Assembly (NCBI GenBank): GCA_021784265.1
Contig: JAJXTA010000200.1
Coordinates: 1-6,086 of the forward strand
Origin: a bacterium
Lineage (GTDB): Bacteria > Verrucomicrobiota > Verrucomicrobiia > Limisphaerales > J093
Direction: 5' to 3'
Length of the DNA stretch: 6,086 bases
Both the position numbers and the translations under genes were made by a program. The notes under the pieces are model-generated. The model was given only the letters and a program-made list of their open reading frames with translations. It ran no database searches and had not been told where the DNA came from. Of this stretch, positions 1-6,086 are shown piece by piece; position 1 is the first letter of the stretch; each line of letters begins with the position of its first letter.

Positions 1-710
1 GCAAGCTCATTGGGTTTCTGCCCCAGGAGTATCCCAAGTTCAATGTCATCGATTACTACACCAAGGGGATGAGCTTCTACCACCTGGACTCCGGGCGCAT
101 CGAGCCGCACCCCAATACCACCAATCTGCACCATCTCTACAACCCCTCCTTTGCCCCCAACGGGAAGTGGATCGCCGCCACCGTCCATGCCGGCATGGGC
201 TACGACCACACCATCCTGCTCATCGAGGCGCACGGCAACCGCATCCTCAACCTCCACATCCCCGGCTGCCGCCCCTGCCTGAGTCCGGATAACCAACACA
301 TCGCCTGGGGCCCGGGCGACCACGAGATCGCCGCGGCCCCGATCGACCTCGACGCCGAGACCCCGGTGGTTGGGGAGCGCCAAGTCCGGATTAAGGACGA
401 CCAGAACAAGATTTACCACGTCGATTGGTCGCCCGACAGCCGCTTCCTGAGCATCAGCCGTGGGCCGGAGGGTGAAGGGGACGTGAGCAAACCGGGCACG
501 TTCGCCGCCGCCTGCGAGATCGTGGGGGTGTACGCCGGGGGTTGGAATCTCATCGCGGTCTCGGCCCAGCGCCCCGGCATCCTCGATCTCAATCAGGCGA
601 CCCCGGCGGATTTCGCCACCCTGACGACCAACGGGTGCAGCAACAAGGAATCGGCCTGGTTCTGGCCGCGTCGCCCGCACCCGGTGCGCACCTTGGGCGC
701 GGCCCGGTGA
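1..710 (+). CDS. TolB/WD40-like (PD40) beta-propeller protein, C-terminal part (5' end outside window)
   Basis: The frame is open from the left edge (first complete codon at base 3) to TGA at 708-710, giving 235 visible residues; the ATG at 69 is internal, not the start. Several blades show the TolB/PD40 pattern of hydrophobic-x-(S/A)-P-(D/N)-x-(K/R/H)-x-(I/L): SFAPNGKWIA near residue 50, CLSPDNQHIAW near 92 and VDWSPDSRFLSIS near 142. The end has the typical closing element, a 'DLNQATPADFATLTTNG' stretch followed by SNKESAWFWP, which resembles the last blade of propeller proteins in Planctomycetota and Verrucomicrobiota. Such propellers usually serve as protein- or ligand-binding scaffolds, and many are secreted or fused to other domains; the missing N-terminus could hold a signal peptide or catalytic domain. 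No catalytic motif is visible. The gene converges on the minus-strand Toprim-like gene. The family call is fairly secure, the function unknown. Confidence 0.8.
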   Translation, partial: KLIGFLPQEYPKFNVIDYYTKGMSFYHLDSGRIEPHPNTTNLHHLYNPSFAPNGKWIAATVHAGMGYDHTILLIEAHGNRILNLHIPGCRPCLSPDNQHIAWGPGDHEIAAAPIDLDAETPVVGERQVRIKDDQNKIYHVDWSPDSRFLSISRGPEGEGDVSKPGTFAAACEIVGVYAGGWNLIAVSAQRPGILDLNQATPADFATLTTNGCSNKESAWFWPRRPHPVRTLGAAR

Positions 711-732
711 CGGCGTTGCTGTCGGTCAGTTC

Positions 733-761
733 CGGTGCGGGCGCAGTGAGCGCCTGTGCCG
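733..761 (+). terminator. GC-rich stem-loop between convergent genes (possible terminator)
   Basis: Bases 733-744 can pair with 750-761 around a 5-nt AGTGA loop. The 12-bp stem has an uninterrupted inner GGCGC/GCGCC core and three G-U pairs when read as plus-strand RNA. It begins 22 nt after the propeller gene's stop. The wobble pairs would become A-C mismatches in the opposite transcript, so it fits the plus-strand gene better. No U-tract follows, so it is not a classical intrinsic terminator; in GC-rich DNA such a hairpin could also arise by chance. Confidence 0.35.
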
Positions 762-784
762 CGGGAGACCACGCCCCACGGAAG

Positions 785-872
785 TCACTGGCGCACCCAG
801 GCGAGGAAGTCACTCCAAGGTCTCAGAATCGCCTCCAAGGCGGGCGGTAGCCCTCGCGGCGGCTGCGCGGGG
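785..872 (-). other. Possible out-of-frame continuation of the Toprim-like gene
   Basis: The annotated frame of the Toprim-like gene ends at 810 with a low-complexity Arg/Ala tail and the sequence GGDSETLE. If the frame moves by +1 at the CCCC run (plus strand GGGG, 869-872), about 27 further residues are encoded, ending at TGA (785-787) and including ALEAILRPWSDFLAW. This alternative end looks like an ordinary amphipathic helix, and by my count about 21 of its 27 codons end in G or C against about 13 of 19 in the annotated tail. An upstream in-frame TGA just before the run means the new frame cannot be read far upstream. The cause could be a real frameshift mutation, a sequencing error or chance. 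Confidence 0.35.
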
Positions 873-1409
873 TTTCAATCGGCCGATCGCGCGCCCCAGG
901 TCAAATGGTGCCAAGCGGCGTTCCGGCGGAATCCGCCCTCGGCCTCGGGTCAGCCATCGCTTGTAGTCATGGGTCTCGTCCACGGTTGGATAGCCGAGCG
1001 GCCCGGCGGGCGACCTCGGGCCACCCGCCGCCTGCCAGCGCGCGGCCCACACCATCCAGGTTTCGACGTTGCGCACCGGAATCACCAACAGCCGTCCTTG
1101 AGCCGGGTCGAGAGCGGGGAGTCCCGCCTGTGACAACTCCGCGGTAAGCTGTTGACGCCGCGCTTCGAGGCCCTGGCCATCCTCATCAATCAGGACAATG
1201 AGCCCGGCCTTGACTGCACGCCGGACCTGGACGCGCACTTCTTCGATAAACCACGCCCGGGCGCGGTCGAAATTGCCGTTCTTGCCAGTCCATTTGCGGC
1301 AGACGTGATAGGTGCGAGGCTCTACGTTGCGCTCATAGAGATAACCACACGCGACAGCGGCGTGGTCCGCGTCCTCGGGGACAATGATAACGCTACACGC
1401 GCGCGACAT
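810..1409 (-). CDS. Small Toprim-like putative nuclease paired with ABC ATPase
   Basis: The 199-residue product begins at the ATG at 1409-1407, 40 nt after the ATPase stop; the frame is open further upstream, but that part lies antisense-free inside the ATPase gene in another frame and reads as shadow. The N-terminus is a beta strand followed by an acidic residue (CSVIIVPED, E12), and a second strand ends in an acidic D-x-D (IVLIDED, D75 and D77). This E...DxD layout matches the Toprim fold of OLD nucleases, topoisomerases and DUF4276-like proteins. Further marks are IPVRNVETW (110-118) and VDETHDYK (143-150), which I recall from small proteins encoded beside AAA ATPases. The expected role is metal-dependent nucleic-acid cleavage controlled by the partner ATPase; this is inferred. 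No clear Shine-Dalgarno sequence precedes the ATG, so translational coupling to the ATPase gene is likely. The last ~20 residues look out of frame and may reflect a frameshift. Confidence 0.7.
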   Translation of the reverse strand: MSRACSVIIVPEDADHAAVACGYLYERNVEPRTYHVCRKWTGKNGNFDRARAWFIEEVRVQVRRAVKAGLIVLIDEDGQGLEARRQQLTAELSQAGLPALDPAQGRLLVIPVRNVETWMVWAARWQAAGGPRSPAGPLGYPTVDETHDYKRWLTRGRGRIPPERRLAPFDLGRAIGRLKPRAAAARATARLGGDSETLE

Positions 1410-1449
1410 CGGGTCCGTCGGATTGGGCCTGGCACCCCGGGCCTTGCGC

Positions 1450-2634
1450 TTAACCCGTCTGGGCCCAACCGCGAGCCACCATCTCCGAGAGCGGCATGGC
1501 CGAGTCGGGAAGGCGTTCGACTCGTTCCGCCACCTGATGGCAGCGGGTCGGGCCCAGCGCGGCGCGTTCGAGCCATCGCCCCGCTTGCTCGGCAAAGAGG
1601 TCAATGGACATGGGATGATGGCTGGTAATGATCGCCTGGAGTTGTCCGGCCGTGCCGGCATCGTGAAGGCGGTGCAGCAAGGGCTGGATTTCGGTGAGGC
1701 CGAGGAAATTTGCCGGCTCATCGATGATAAGGGTACCGCCCCAGGTCTTGGCCACGGCGAGCGCGTGTTCGAGAATTACGATCGCCCGTTGCCCGGCCGA
1801 AAGCTCATCCAACCTGAGTTTGATCTCTTTCCCGTTGACTTGGAAGACGGCCTTCGCGATCCGCAAGCTCCCTTCCGCTTCCAACTGAAACAGGGCCAGC
1901 TCAGGGAGAAGTCCATCTTTCAGCGAACGCTCCGCCTCTCGGCAAGCCAGCCCTTCCGCGCTGAGAAGGTGGAGCAACCACCCGGCGAAGTTCCCACCAT
2001 TGAAGTCGATCATTGGTTCGTCCGCACGCGTCTCGGCGGAGACGGAGTCTGGATTGATGCCGAGGATGACCAGTTGGTTGAAAAAGCGGCGGAAACGCTG
2101 CAAGAGCCGGTTGTCCGCCACCTCTTGGATCCGGGCCACACCGGAGTAGAGCCAATCCATCATGACCTCCGGCCCCCTTTGGCCACTGTCTTTGAAGAGC
2201 TGCGCCCTGAAACTCGGCGCCCCGCTGGTTTGCGGCGTATTGGGATCGAGAGAGGCCCGATAGAGATCTTTGTCCTCAAAGGCCAGTCGCTCTTCAACCA
2301 CGCGATTTTGCCTCCGCAGGCGATCATACCCGATGCGTAGCGCATAGTGGTAATTCCCACCCGCGAGCGCTTCGGCCCCTTCCCCGGTGTTAGGGGTCCT
2401 GACGTCAACCTCAAAGACTTGCTCGGCGCGGTTATCCCAGCGGGTTAAGGATGCGGTCGGGAAAAGGGTCTCGAGATTGCCCCGTTGCGCAAGGAGGTTG
2501 GCGACGCTCCGTAGGGCCTCCAACACGGTGCTCTTGCCAGAACCGTTCGGGCCTGTCAGCAGGGTGAAGGTGTCGAACTCGATCGTGAAGTTCTGGAGGC
2601 ACTTGAAGTTGTCGGCATGAAACCGCGTGAGCAT
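1450..2634 (-). CDS. OLD/AAA15-type ABC ATPase (SMC-like, putative defence ATPase)
   Basis: A 394-residue ATPase with all key ABC/SMC motifs in order: an N-terminal FHADNFKCLQNFTIEF strand pair, Walker A GPNGSGKST (28-36), an insert of about 230 residues with helical and beta segments, signature LDELSAGQ (275-282), Walker B TLIIDEP (301-307, catalytic E306) and an H-loop ITSHHP (336-341). This matches the RecF/OLD-like AAA15/AAA21 group, whose members drive DNA repair or phage-defence complexes. No C-terminal Toprim domain is present; the next gene supplies a separate Toprim-like protein. The start at 2634 (MLTRFHADNF) was chosen over an upstream ATG at 2670 because family members start just before the first strand, and a GAAAGGT sequence lies about 13 nt upstream. 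The gene lies 92 bp after greA, with a hairpin in between, and 40 nt before the Toprim-like gene. ATPase identity is strong; the biological role is inferred. Confidence 0.9.
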   Translation of the reverse strand: MLTRFHADNFKCLQNFTIEFDTFTLLTGPNGSGKSTVLEALRSVANLLAQRGNLETLFPTASLTRWDNRAEQVFEVDVRTPNTGEGAEALAGGNYHYALRIGYDRLRRQNRVVEERLAFEDKDLYRASLDPNTPQTSGAPSFRAQLFKDSGQRGPEVMMDWLYSGVARIQEVADNRLLQRFRRFFNQLVILGINPDSVSAETRADEPMIDFNGGNFAGWLLHLLSAEGLACREAERSLKDGLLPELALFQLEAEGSLRIAKAVFQVNGKEIKLRLDELSAGQRAIVILEHALAVAKTWGGTLIIDEPANFLGLTEIQPLLHRLHDAGTAGQLQAIITSHHPMSIDLFAEQAGRWLERAALGPTRCHQVAERVERLPDSAMPLSEMVARGWAQTG

Positions 2635-2670
2635 GAACCCACGATTACCTTTCAGCCATCGCGGTGGCAA

Positions 2671-2692
2671 GCCCGCAGACGCGGCTGCGGGC
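2671..2692 (-). terminator. Perfect 8-bp GC hairpin downstream of greA (possible terminator)
   Basis: GCCCGCAG (2671-2678) and CTGCGGGC (2685-2692) are perfect inverted repeats separated by 6 nt. The hairpin lies 34 bp past the greA stop and 36 bp before the ATPase start, so it could end or attenuate the greA transcript and separate the ATPase/Toprim pair from it. On the minus strand it is followed by TTGCC, not by a U-tract, so an intrinsic terminator is not proven. Confidence 0.4.
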
Positions 2693-2726
2693 GGAGGTGC
2701 GCCCCCGCTTCGGCTCGGCGCGCCCG

Positions 2727-4637
2727 CTACGCCGGCGGGGCTGGCGCCGAGACATCGGGAGCCGGTGCCGACGGGAGTGGGGGCGCCGGGTGGACCGCCG
2801 CTGGGGCAGTCGGTTCAGCGGCCGGCTTATAAGTGGCGATGGCATCGACCCGGTAGTGGCGTTTCGCGCCTTCGAGTTCGAATTGGACTTCCTCGCCAGC
2901 TTTCTTGCCCAGGAGGGCTTGGGCGATGGGGCTCAGGTAGCTAATGATGTGTTGTTCGGCGTCGAAGTCCCACGCCCCCAGAATCTGATAGTCCTCGGCG
3001 TGGTTGGCGGCCAGGTCGGTCACCCGCACCCGGGTGCCGATCCCGACGACATCACTCCGCGGGTTGGTGAAGTCGGCGCCGCGGGCGCGGACCAGTTGCG
3101 CCTCCAGCTCGCTTTTGCGGCGCATAAGGAGGCGATGCGCCTCCTTGGCCGCTTTGTATTCGTGGTTCTCGCGCAGGTCGCCGTAGCTCCGCGCCACCGC
3201 GATGTCGCGGGAGTTGGCGGGGATCTTCTTCTGGACCAGCTCGTTGTATTCGGTCTTGCGCCGCTCCAGACTGTCCCAGGAGACGACCAGGGCGGCGTCC
3301 TGGCGGGTGTGTTCGCCGGAGATGAGGGTCTGGACCGAGGGGAAATGCTTCACGATCCGCGCCAGCAAGGACCGCTTGTCCATGTCGTCGAAGCTCGGGG
3401 AAAGCTGGAGGGCGCGGGTAAGGTCCTTGATGACCTCGATGTCGGCCGCCTCGATCAGTTCGACGAGCAGCTCTTGGTCATCGAGGATGAAGTCGCGCAG
3501 GCGATTGGATTTCTTCTCGTTGAACTGGTCGCGCTCGATGGCGGTGAGCATGGCGCGGAACACTTCCGGTCCCAGGATGTCGGCGAAGGTGTCGGAGCGC
3601 TCCTTGGCCAGCCAGAGGAGAAGTTCGCTGCTGGCTTGGTGCTGGCTAATGAGCCGGGCGAGGGAGGTCTTGAGGCTGTCCAGATGGCCCTCAGCCACCA
3701 GCAGGGTCGCGCATTCGGAGCAGAGCTTGGCGGTGACGGTGTTGAGAATGCCCGAGAGGGCCTCGTGCCATTCGGCGGGCTTGGCCTCTTTGAACGATTG
3801 CAGGGACCGCTTGTGTTTGGGGGCGGGAACCTGTTCCAGGACCCGGCCCAGATGGTCCACCTGGGCCCAGATGTCCTTGGTGGCCAGTTCGCCCTCCACG
3901 GGGCCTTGGCCCGCCGCCGCGCGGAGGTCGTCCCGCATGAAGATGGCTTCCAGCGCCAGCGCCGAGAGGGTGCGTTGATGGGAGACGATCTCGGTGTTGA
4001 GCAAGGCCACCGCCTCCGTCACGGCCGCGTTCCCATCCCCTAAATCCGCGAAGTTGCGCAGCAGCTCGCCCGCGATCACCAACCGGGCCTTGAGCCCCTT
4101 GGCCCCACGGAACTCGCTCATCAACCGATCTTGCAGGGAGACTTCCTTGGCCTGGAAGGCCAGCGGCTCGCTCTTCTTGAGCGGCACCACGAAGTGGCCG
4201 TCTTTCTTCAGTTCCCGCTTGGCCGCGTCCCACCATTTCTTCCAGTCCTCGGTGATCACATCCGGGACCAACACCTGTTGGATCTGGTCCAGTGTGGCCT
4301 TGCCGCCGTAGCTTTCCAGCACCAGGCGGATCAGGTCCAAGTGGCGCACGGCCGCCATTTGTCGCAAACTGTTGAGGTCCTCCATCTTGCGCACCAGGAT
4401 GTGGTCGCGGGAGATGGGTTTGAGGGAATCGGCGGCGAAGGCCAAGTCCATCGAGTGCCCGGCCTTGTTGGGGAAATCGATCGTGAACCGCCCGAAGACC
4501 GTGTCCACCTGGGTGATCCGGCCAAAACCCCAACTGCGGTGCAGGCAGTAGCCAGTCTCCGCCAGGACGACCAGCGGATCAACGTGGTGCCGACTGATCT
4601 TGCCCGCCGCCACCAGCTTCTCAAATTCTTCTCTCAT
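2727..4637 (-). CDS. greA: Long-form GreA/GreB-family transcription elongation (transcript cleavage) factor
   Basis: The 636-residue product carries a standard GreA module at its C-terminal end. A coiled-coil hairpin (about 450-523) bears the signature RSYGDLRENHEYKAAKE (483-499), whose D487 and E490 match the acidic tip residues that stimulate RNA polymerase to cleave backtracked RNA. An FKBP-like domain follows (about 530-603), with SPIAQALLGKKAGEEVQFEL. The preceding ~450 residues are mostly helical and have no counterpart in the ~158-residue E. coli GreA; similarly long GreA proteins are known in Chlamydia and Verrucomicrobiota. Near the N-terminus, CLHRSWGFGRITQVDTVFGRF looks like a small beta-barrel region. 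The last ~33 residues are a Pro/Ala-rich tail. The ATG at 4637 is the furthest upstream possible, since an in-frame TAA lies 6 bases before it; no good Shine-Dalgarno is seen. It is divergent from rsmB. The family call is firm, the extension's role unknown. Confidence 0.93.
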   Translation of the reverse strand: MREEFEKLVAAGKISRHHVDPLVVLAETGYCLHRSWGFGRITQVDTVFGRFTIDFPNKAGHSMDLAFAADSLKPISRDHILVRKMEDLNSLRQMAAVRHLDLIRLVLESYGGKATLDQIQQVLVPDVITEDWKKWWDAAKRELKKDGHFVVPLKKSEPLAFQAKEVSLQDRLMSEFRGAKGLKARLVIAGELLRNFADLGDGNAAVTEAVALLNTEIVSHQRTLSALALEAIFMRDDLRAAAGQGPVEGELATKDIWAQVDHLGRVLEQVPAPKHKRSLQSFKEAKPAEWHEALSGILNTVTAKLCSECATLLVAEGHLDSLKTSLARLISQHQASSELLLWLAKERSDTFADILGPEVFRAMLTAIERDQFNEKKSNRLRDFILDDQELLVELIEAADIEVIKDLTRALQLSPSFDDMDKRSLLARIVKHFPSVQTLISGEHTRQDAALVVSWDSLERRKTEYNELVQKKIPANSRDIAVARSYGDLRENHEYKAAKEAHRLLMRRKSELEAQLVRARGADFTNPRSDVVGIGTRVRVTDLAANHAEDYQILGAWDFDAEQHIISYLSPIAQALLGKKAGEEVQFELEGAKRHYRVDAIATYKPAAEPTAPAAVHPAPPLPSAPAPDVSAPAPPA

Positions 4638-4656
4638 ATCTGCTTAGCACTCGCTT

Positions 4657-4671
4657 CTGGCTCCGAGCCAG
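4657..4671. repeat. Perfect inverted repeat in the greA-rsmB divergent spacer
   Basis: CTGGCT (4657-4662) and AGCCAG (4666-4671) form a perfect 6-bp inverted repeat around CCG. It sits in the middle of the 49-bp spacer between the divergent greA and rsmB starts, where a small operator or a 5'-leader hairpin could affect both genes. Length and GC content make chance occurrence possible. Confidence 0.35.
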
Positions 4672-4675
4672 CCGC

Positions 4676-4705
4676 ATTATTACGGCGTGGGCCGCCAAAA
4701 ACCAA
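4676..4705 (-). promoter_or_regulatory. Weak candidate sigma-70-type promoter for greA
   Basis: Reading the minus strand, AATAAT (4681-4676) matches the TATAAT -10 consensus at 5 of 6 positions, and TTGGTT (4705-4700) matches TTGACA at 3 of 6, with an 18-bp spacer. This AT-rich patch stands out in otherwise GC-rich DNA. It would place the transcript start about 30 nt before the greA ATG and the -35 box inside the first codons of rsmB. The match is weak and untested. Confidence 0.25.
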
Positions 4706-6021
4706 GAGAAATTGCCGTCCGCCTCCTCGGGCAGGCCGGGCGGGGGCCGGACTACCTCGAGCAGCGGCTCGACGCGGCTCTGGCCGGGCAGGAGCTGAGC
4801 GGGCCGGATCGAGCCCTGACCCAGGAGCTGGTTTGCGGCGTGACCCGATGGCAAGCAACCCTGGACTGGCTCGTGGCTCGCCGGGCACCCCGGCCTCCCT
4901 CTCAGCCGTTGCTCCAGAACCTCTTACGCCTCGGACTCTACCAGCTCTTCTGGCTGAACCGCATTCCTGATCATGCGGCCGTGGGGGAAACGGTGGCGCT
5001 GGCGCGGGAGCTGGGCTTCGGGGCCCAGGCCGGCTTCGTCAACGCCCTGTTGCGTGGCTACGCCCGCGACCGCCCGGTCACCCAACAGGCTTTGGCGGAG
5101 CTGCGAACGACAAACCCGGCCCTCGGCTATTCGCATCCGGCCTGGCTGGTCGCCCGGTGGACGGCCCGGTGGGGGGAGGCCCGTGCCGCCAAGCTCATGG
5201 AGTGGAACAACACCCCGCCGCGTAACTACGCACGGGTGAACATGTTGCGCGCCGATCCCGGGCGGCTGCTGGACCAGTGGCGCCAGGAGGGGGTCGAGTA
5301 CGACTTCGGCCAGTGGGACTGGGTTCCGGAGAACTCGGTCTTCAGCCTCAAGGCCCACCCCCCATTGACCCGCCTCGCCAGCTTTCAACAGGGCTGGTTT
5401 TACGTCCAGGACCCCAGCACGCTCCTGGCGGCGGGGCAATTGGGAGCCCAGCCCGGCGAGACGGTGTTGGATTGCTGCGCGGCGCCGGGAGGCAAGACCA
5501 CCCTGATCGCTCAAGCCATGCGCAACCAGGGACGTCTCCTCGCCCAGGAGATCTCCGAGGAGCGGCTGGACCTGGTGCGGGAGAACTGCGCCCGTCTGGG
5601 CCTCACCTGTGTGGAGCCGACGCTGGCACCGGGTCCAGCCCCCTCCCGCGAGCCGCCGCCCGGGCCCGCGCCTGACTCGGGCCTGTGCGATCGGGTGCTG
5701 GTCGATGCCCCGTGTTCGAACTCGGGGGTGATGCGGCGCCGGGTGGAACTCCGGTGGCGCTTACGCCCGGAGGAGCTGCTGCGGTTGCGGGCCCTGCAAC
5801 TCGCCCTGCTGGAGCAGGCCGGCCGGCGCCTGCGACCCGGCGGCACCCTGGTCTATAGCACGTGCAGCTTGGAGCCGGAGGAGAATCAAACCGTGGTGCG
5901 TGAGTTCCTCGCCGGGCATCCAGGCTTGCGTCTCGAACAGGAGCGGCAACTGCTCCCCTTCGTCGAGGGAGTGGACGGGGCTTACGTGGCCACGCTGCGG
6001 CGGACTATCACACCGTGCTGA
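4687..6021 (+). CDS. rsmB: 16S rRNA (cytosine-C5)-methyltransferase RsmB (Fmu/Sun)
   Basis: The 444-residue protein joins an N-terminal NusB-like RNA-binding domain (about 5-130, with LRLGLYQLFWLNRIPDHAAVGETV and GFVNALLR) to a SAM-dependent methyltransferase. Motif I is VLDCCAAPGGKTT (260-272), which binds SAM; motif IV is VDAPCSNSGVMRRR (339-352, C343); motif VI is VYSTCSLEPEEN (389-400, C393). The two cysteines are 50 residues apart, as in E. coli RsmB (C325 and the nucleophile C375), so the enzyme looks active. It is expected to make m5C at the position equivalent to 16S C967 before subunit assembly. The protein closes with DGAYVATLRR, usual for the family. The start is GTG at 4687; an in-frame TAG at 4645 leaves no upstream ATG, and no Shine-Dalgarno is clear. 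A Pro-rich insert lies at about 311-332. The stop overlaps the next gene's ATG. Confidence 0.95.
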   Translation: MGRQKPREIAVRLLGQAGRGPDYLEQRLDAALAGQELSGPDRALTQELVCGVTRWQATLDWLVARRAPRPPSQPLLQNLLRLGLYQLFWLNRIPDHAAVGETVALARELGFGAQAGFVNALLRGYARDRPVTQQALAELRTTNPALGYSHPAWLVARWTARWGEARAAKLMEWNNTPPRNYARVNMLRADPGRLLDQWRQEGVEYDFGQWDWVPENSVFSLKAHPPLTRLASFQQGWFYVQDPSTLLAAGQLGAQPGETVLDCCAAPGGKTTLIAQAMRNQGRLLAQEISEERLDLVRENCARLGLTCVEPTLAPGPAPSREPPPGPAPDSGLCDRVLVDAPCSNSGVMRRRVELRWRLRPEELLRLRALQLALLEQAGRRLRPGGTLVYSTCSLEPEENQTVVREFLAGHPGLRLEQERQLLPFVEGVDGAYVATLRRTITPC

Positions 6022-6086
6022 TGAGTTTGGCCGAAACCCAGCGCATCCGGATGGCCACGCTTCCGGCCTATGACGCCGCTCGCAAA
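6021..6086 (+). CDS. Unidentified gene downstream of rsmB, first 22 codons (3' end outside window)
   Basis: An ATG at 6021-6023 overlaps the rsmB stop as TGATG and opens a frame running to the window edge, encoding MSLAETQRIRMATLP and a few more residues. The overlap suggests translation by termination-reinitiation and co-transcription with rsmB. No Shine-Dalgarno is visible. The 22 residues are too few to name a family, and a second in-frame ATG at 6051 is also possible as a start. Confidence 0.5.
   Translation, partial: MSLAETQRIRMATLPAYDAARK

Noticed and set aside
780..814. Direct repeat GGAAGTCACT at 780-789 and 805-814
   Set aside because: Ten bases, two copies, no mobile-element or attachment-site context; it may be local slippage and does not by itself mark an insertion.
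1410..1721. An N-terminal extension of the Toprim-like protein by 104 codons into the ATPase gene
   Set aside because: The extra residues are Arg/Pro/Ser-rich and show no fold signature; the beta strand expected at the start of a Toprim domain begins right after the ATG at 1409.
1384..2340. A 318-codon plus-strand open frame antisense to the ATPase gene
   Set aside because: It lies wholly opposite a protein with complete ABC motifs, and its translation has no recognisable domain; long antisense frames are expected in GC-rich coding DNA.
2647..2670. Possible promoter for the ATPase gene (TTGCCA, then TAATCG after 17 bp, minus strand)
   Set aside because: The -35 matches 5 of 6 but the -10 only about 2 of 6, and the implied transcript start would fall almost on the ATG.
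2645..2845. A 66-codon minus-strand frame between greA and the ATPase gene
   Set aside because: It is Arg-rich, overlaps the greA 3' end out of frame and has no recognisable feature; it is a composition artefact.
2664..4043. A 459-codon plus-strand open frame antisense to greA
   Set aside because: The translation is Gly/Val/Leu-rich, mirrors the codon pattern of the greA strand and shows no family motif, while greA itself is unmistakable.

Overview
The window is GC-rich, gene-dense bacterial DNA, most likely from the Verrucomicrobiota (Planctomycetota–Verrucomicrobiota–Chlamydiota group). Three features suggest this: a very long GreA-type elongation factor with a large N-terminal extension of the chlamydial/verrucomicrobial kind, an RsmB whose motif IV reads PCSNSGVMRRR, and the 3' end of a beta-propeller protein of a type common in Planctomycetota and Verrucomicrobiota. 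The lineage call is an inference from protein features, not from a marker gene.

Layout, left to right. Positions 1-710 (+) hold the C-terminal part of a TolB/WD40-like (PD40) beta-propeller protein, cut by the window edge. A short convergent gap follows (about 711-809) with a GC-rich stem-loop. On the minus strand, in transcription order from right to left, lie a 636-residue GreA/GreB-family transcript-cleavage factor (4637 to 2727), an OLD/AAA15-type ABC ATPase (2634 to 1450) and a small Toprim-like putative nuclease (1409 to 810). The reading frame of the Toprim-like gene may be broken close to its 3' end. Divergent from greA, on the plus strand, are rsmB (16S rRNA m5C methyltransferase, 4687-6021) and the first 22 codons of a gene that overlaps the rsmB stop (6021 to the window end).

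The greA and rsmB genes are housekeeping functions in transcription and ribosome maturation. They fire divergently from a 49-bp intergenic spacer carrying a perfect 6-bp inverted repeat. The ATPase and the Toprim-like protein form a tight two-gene cassette between this core block and the beta-propeller gene. An ABC ATPase paired with a separate Toprim-like protein resembles the split-effector layout of OLD-related anti-phage systems such as PARIS (AriA/AriB), and the fused ATPase-Toprim of GajA/OLD. This pair is the best candidate here for a little-described defence or DNA-processing system, but defence is inferred from architecture only. No tRNA, rRNA, CRISPR array, insertion sequence or transposase gene was seen.
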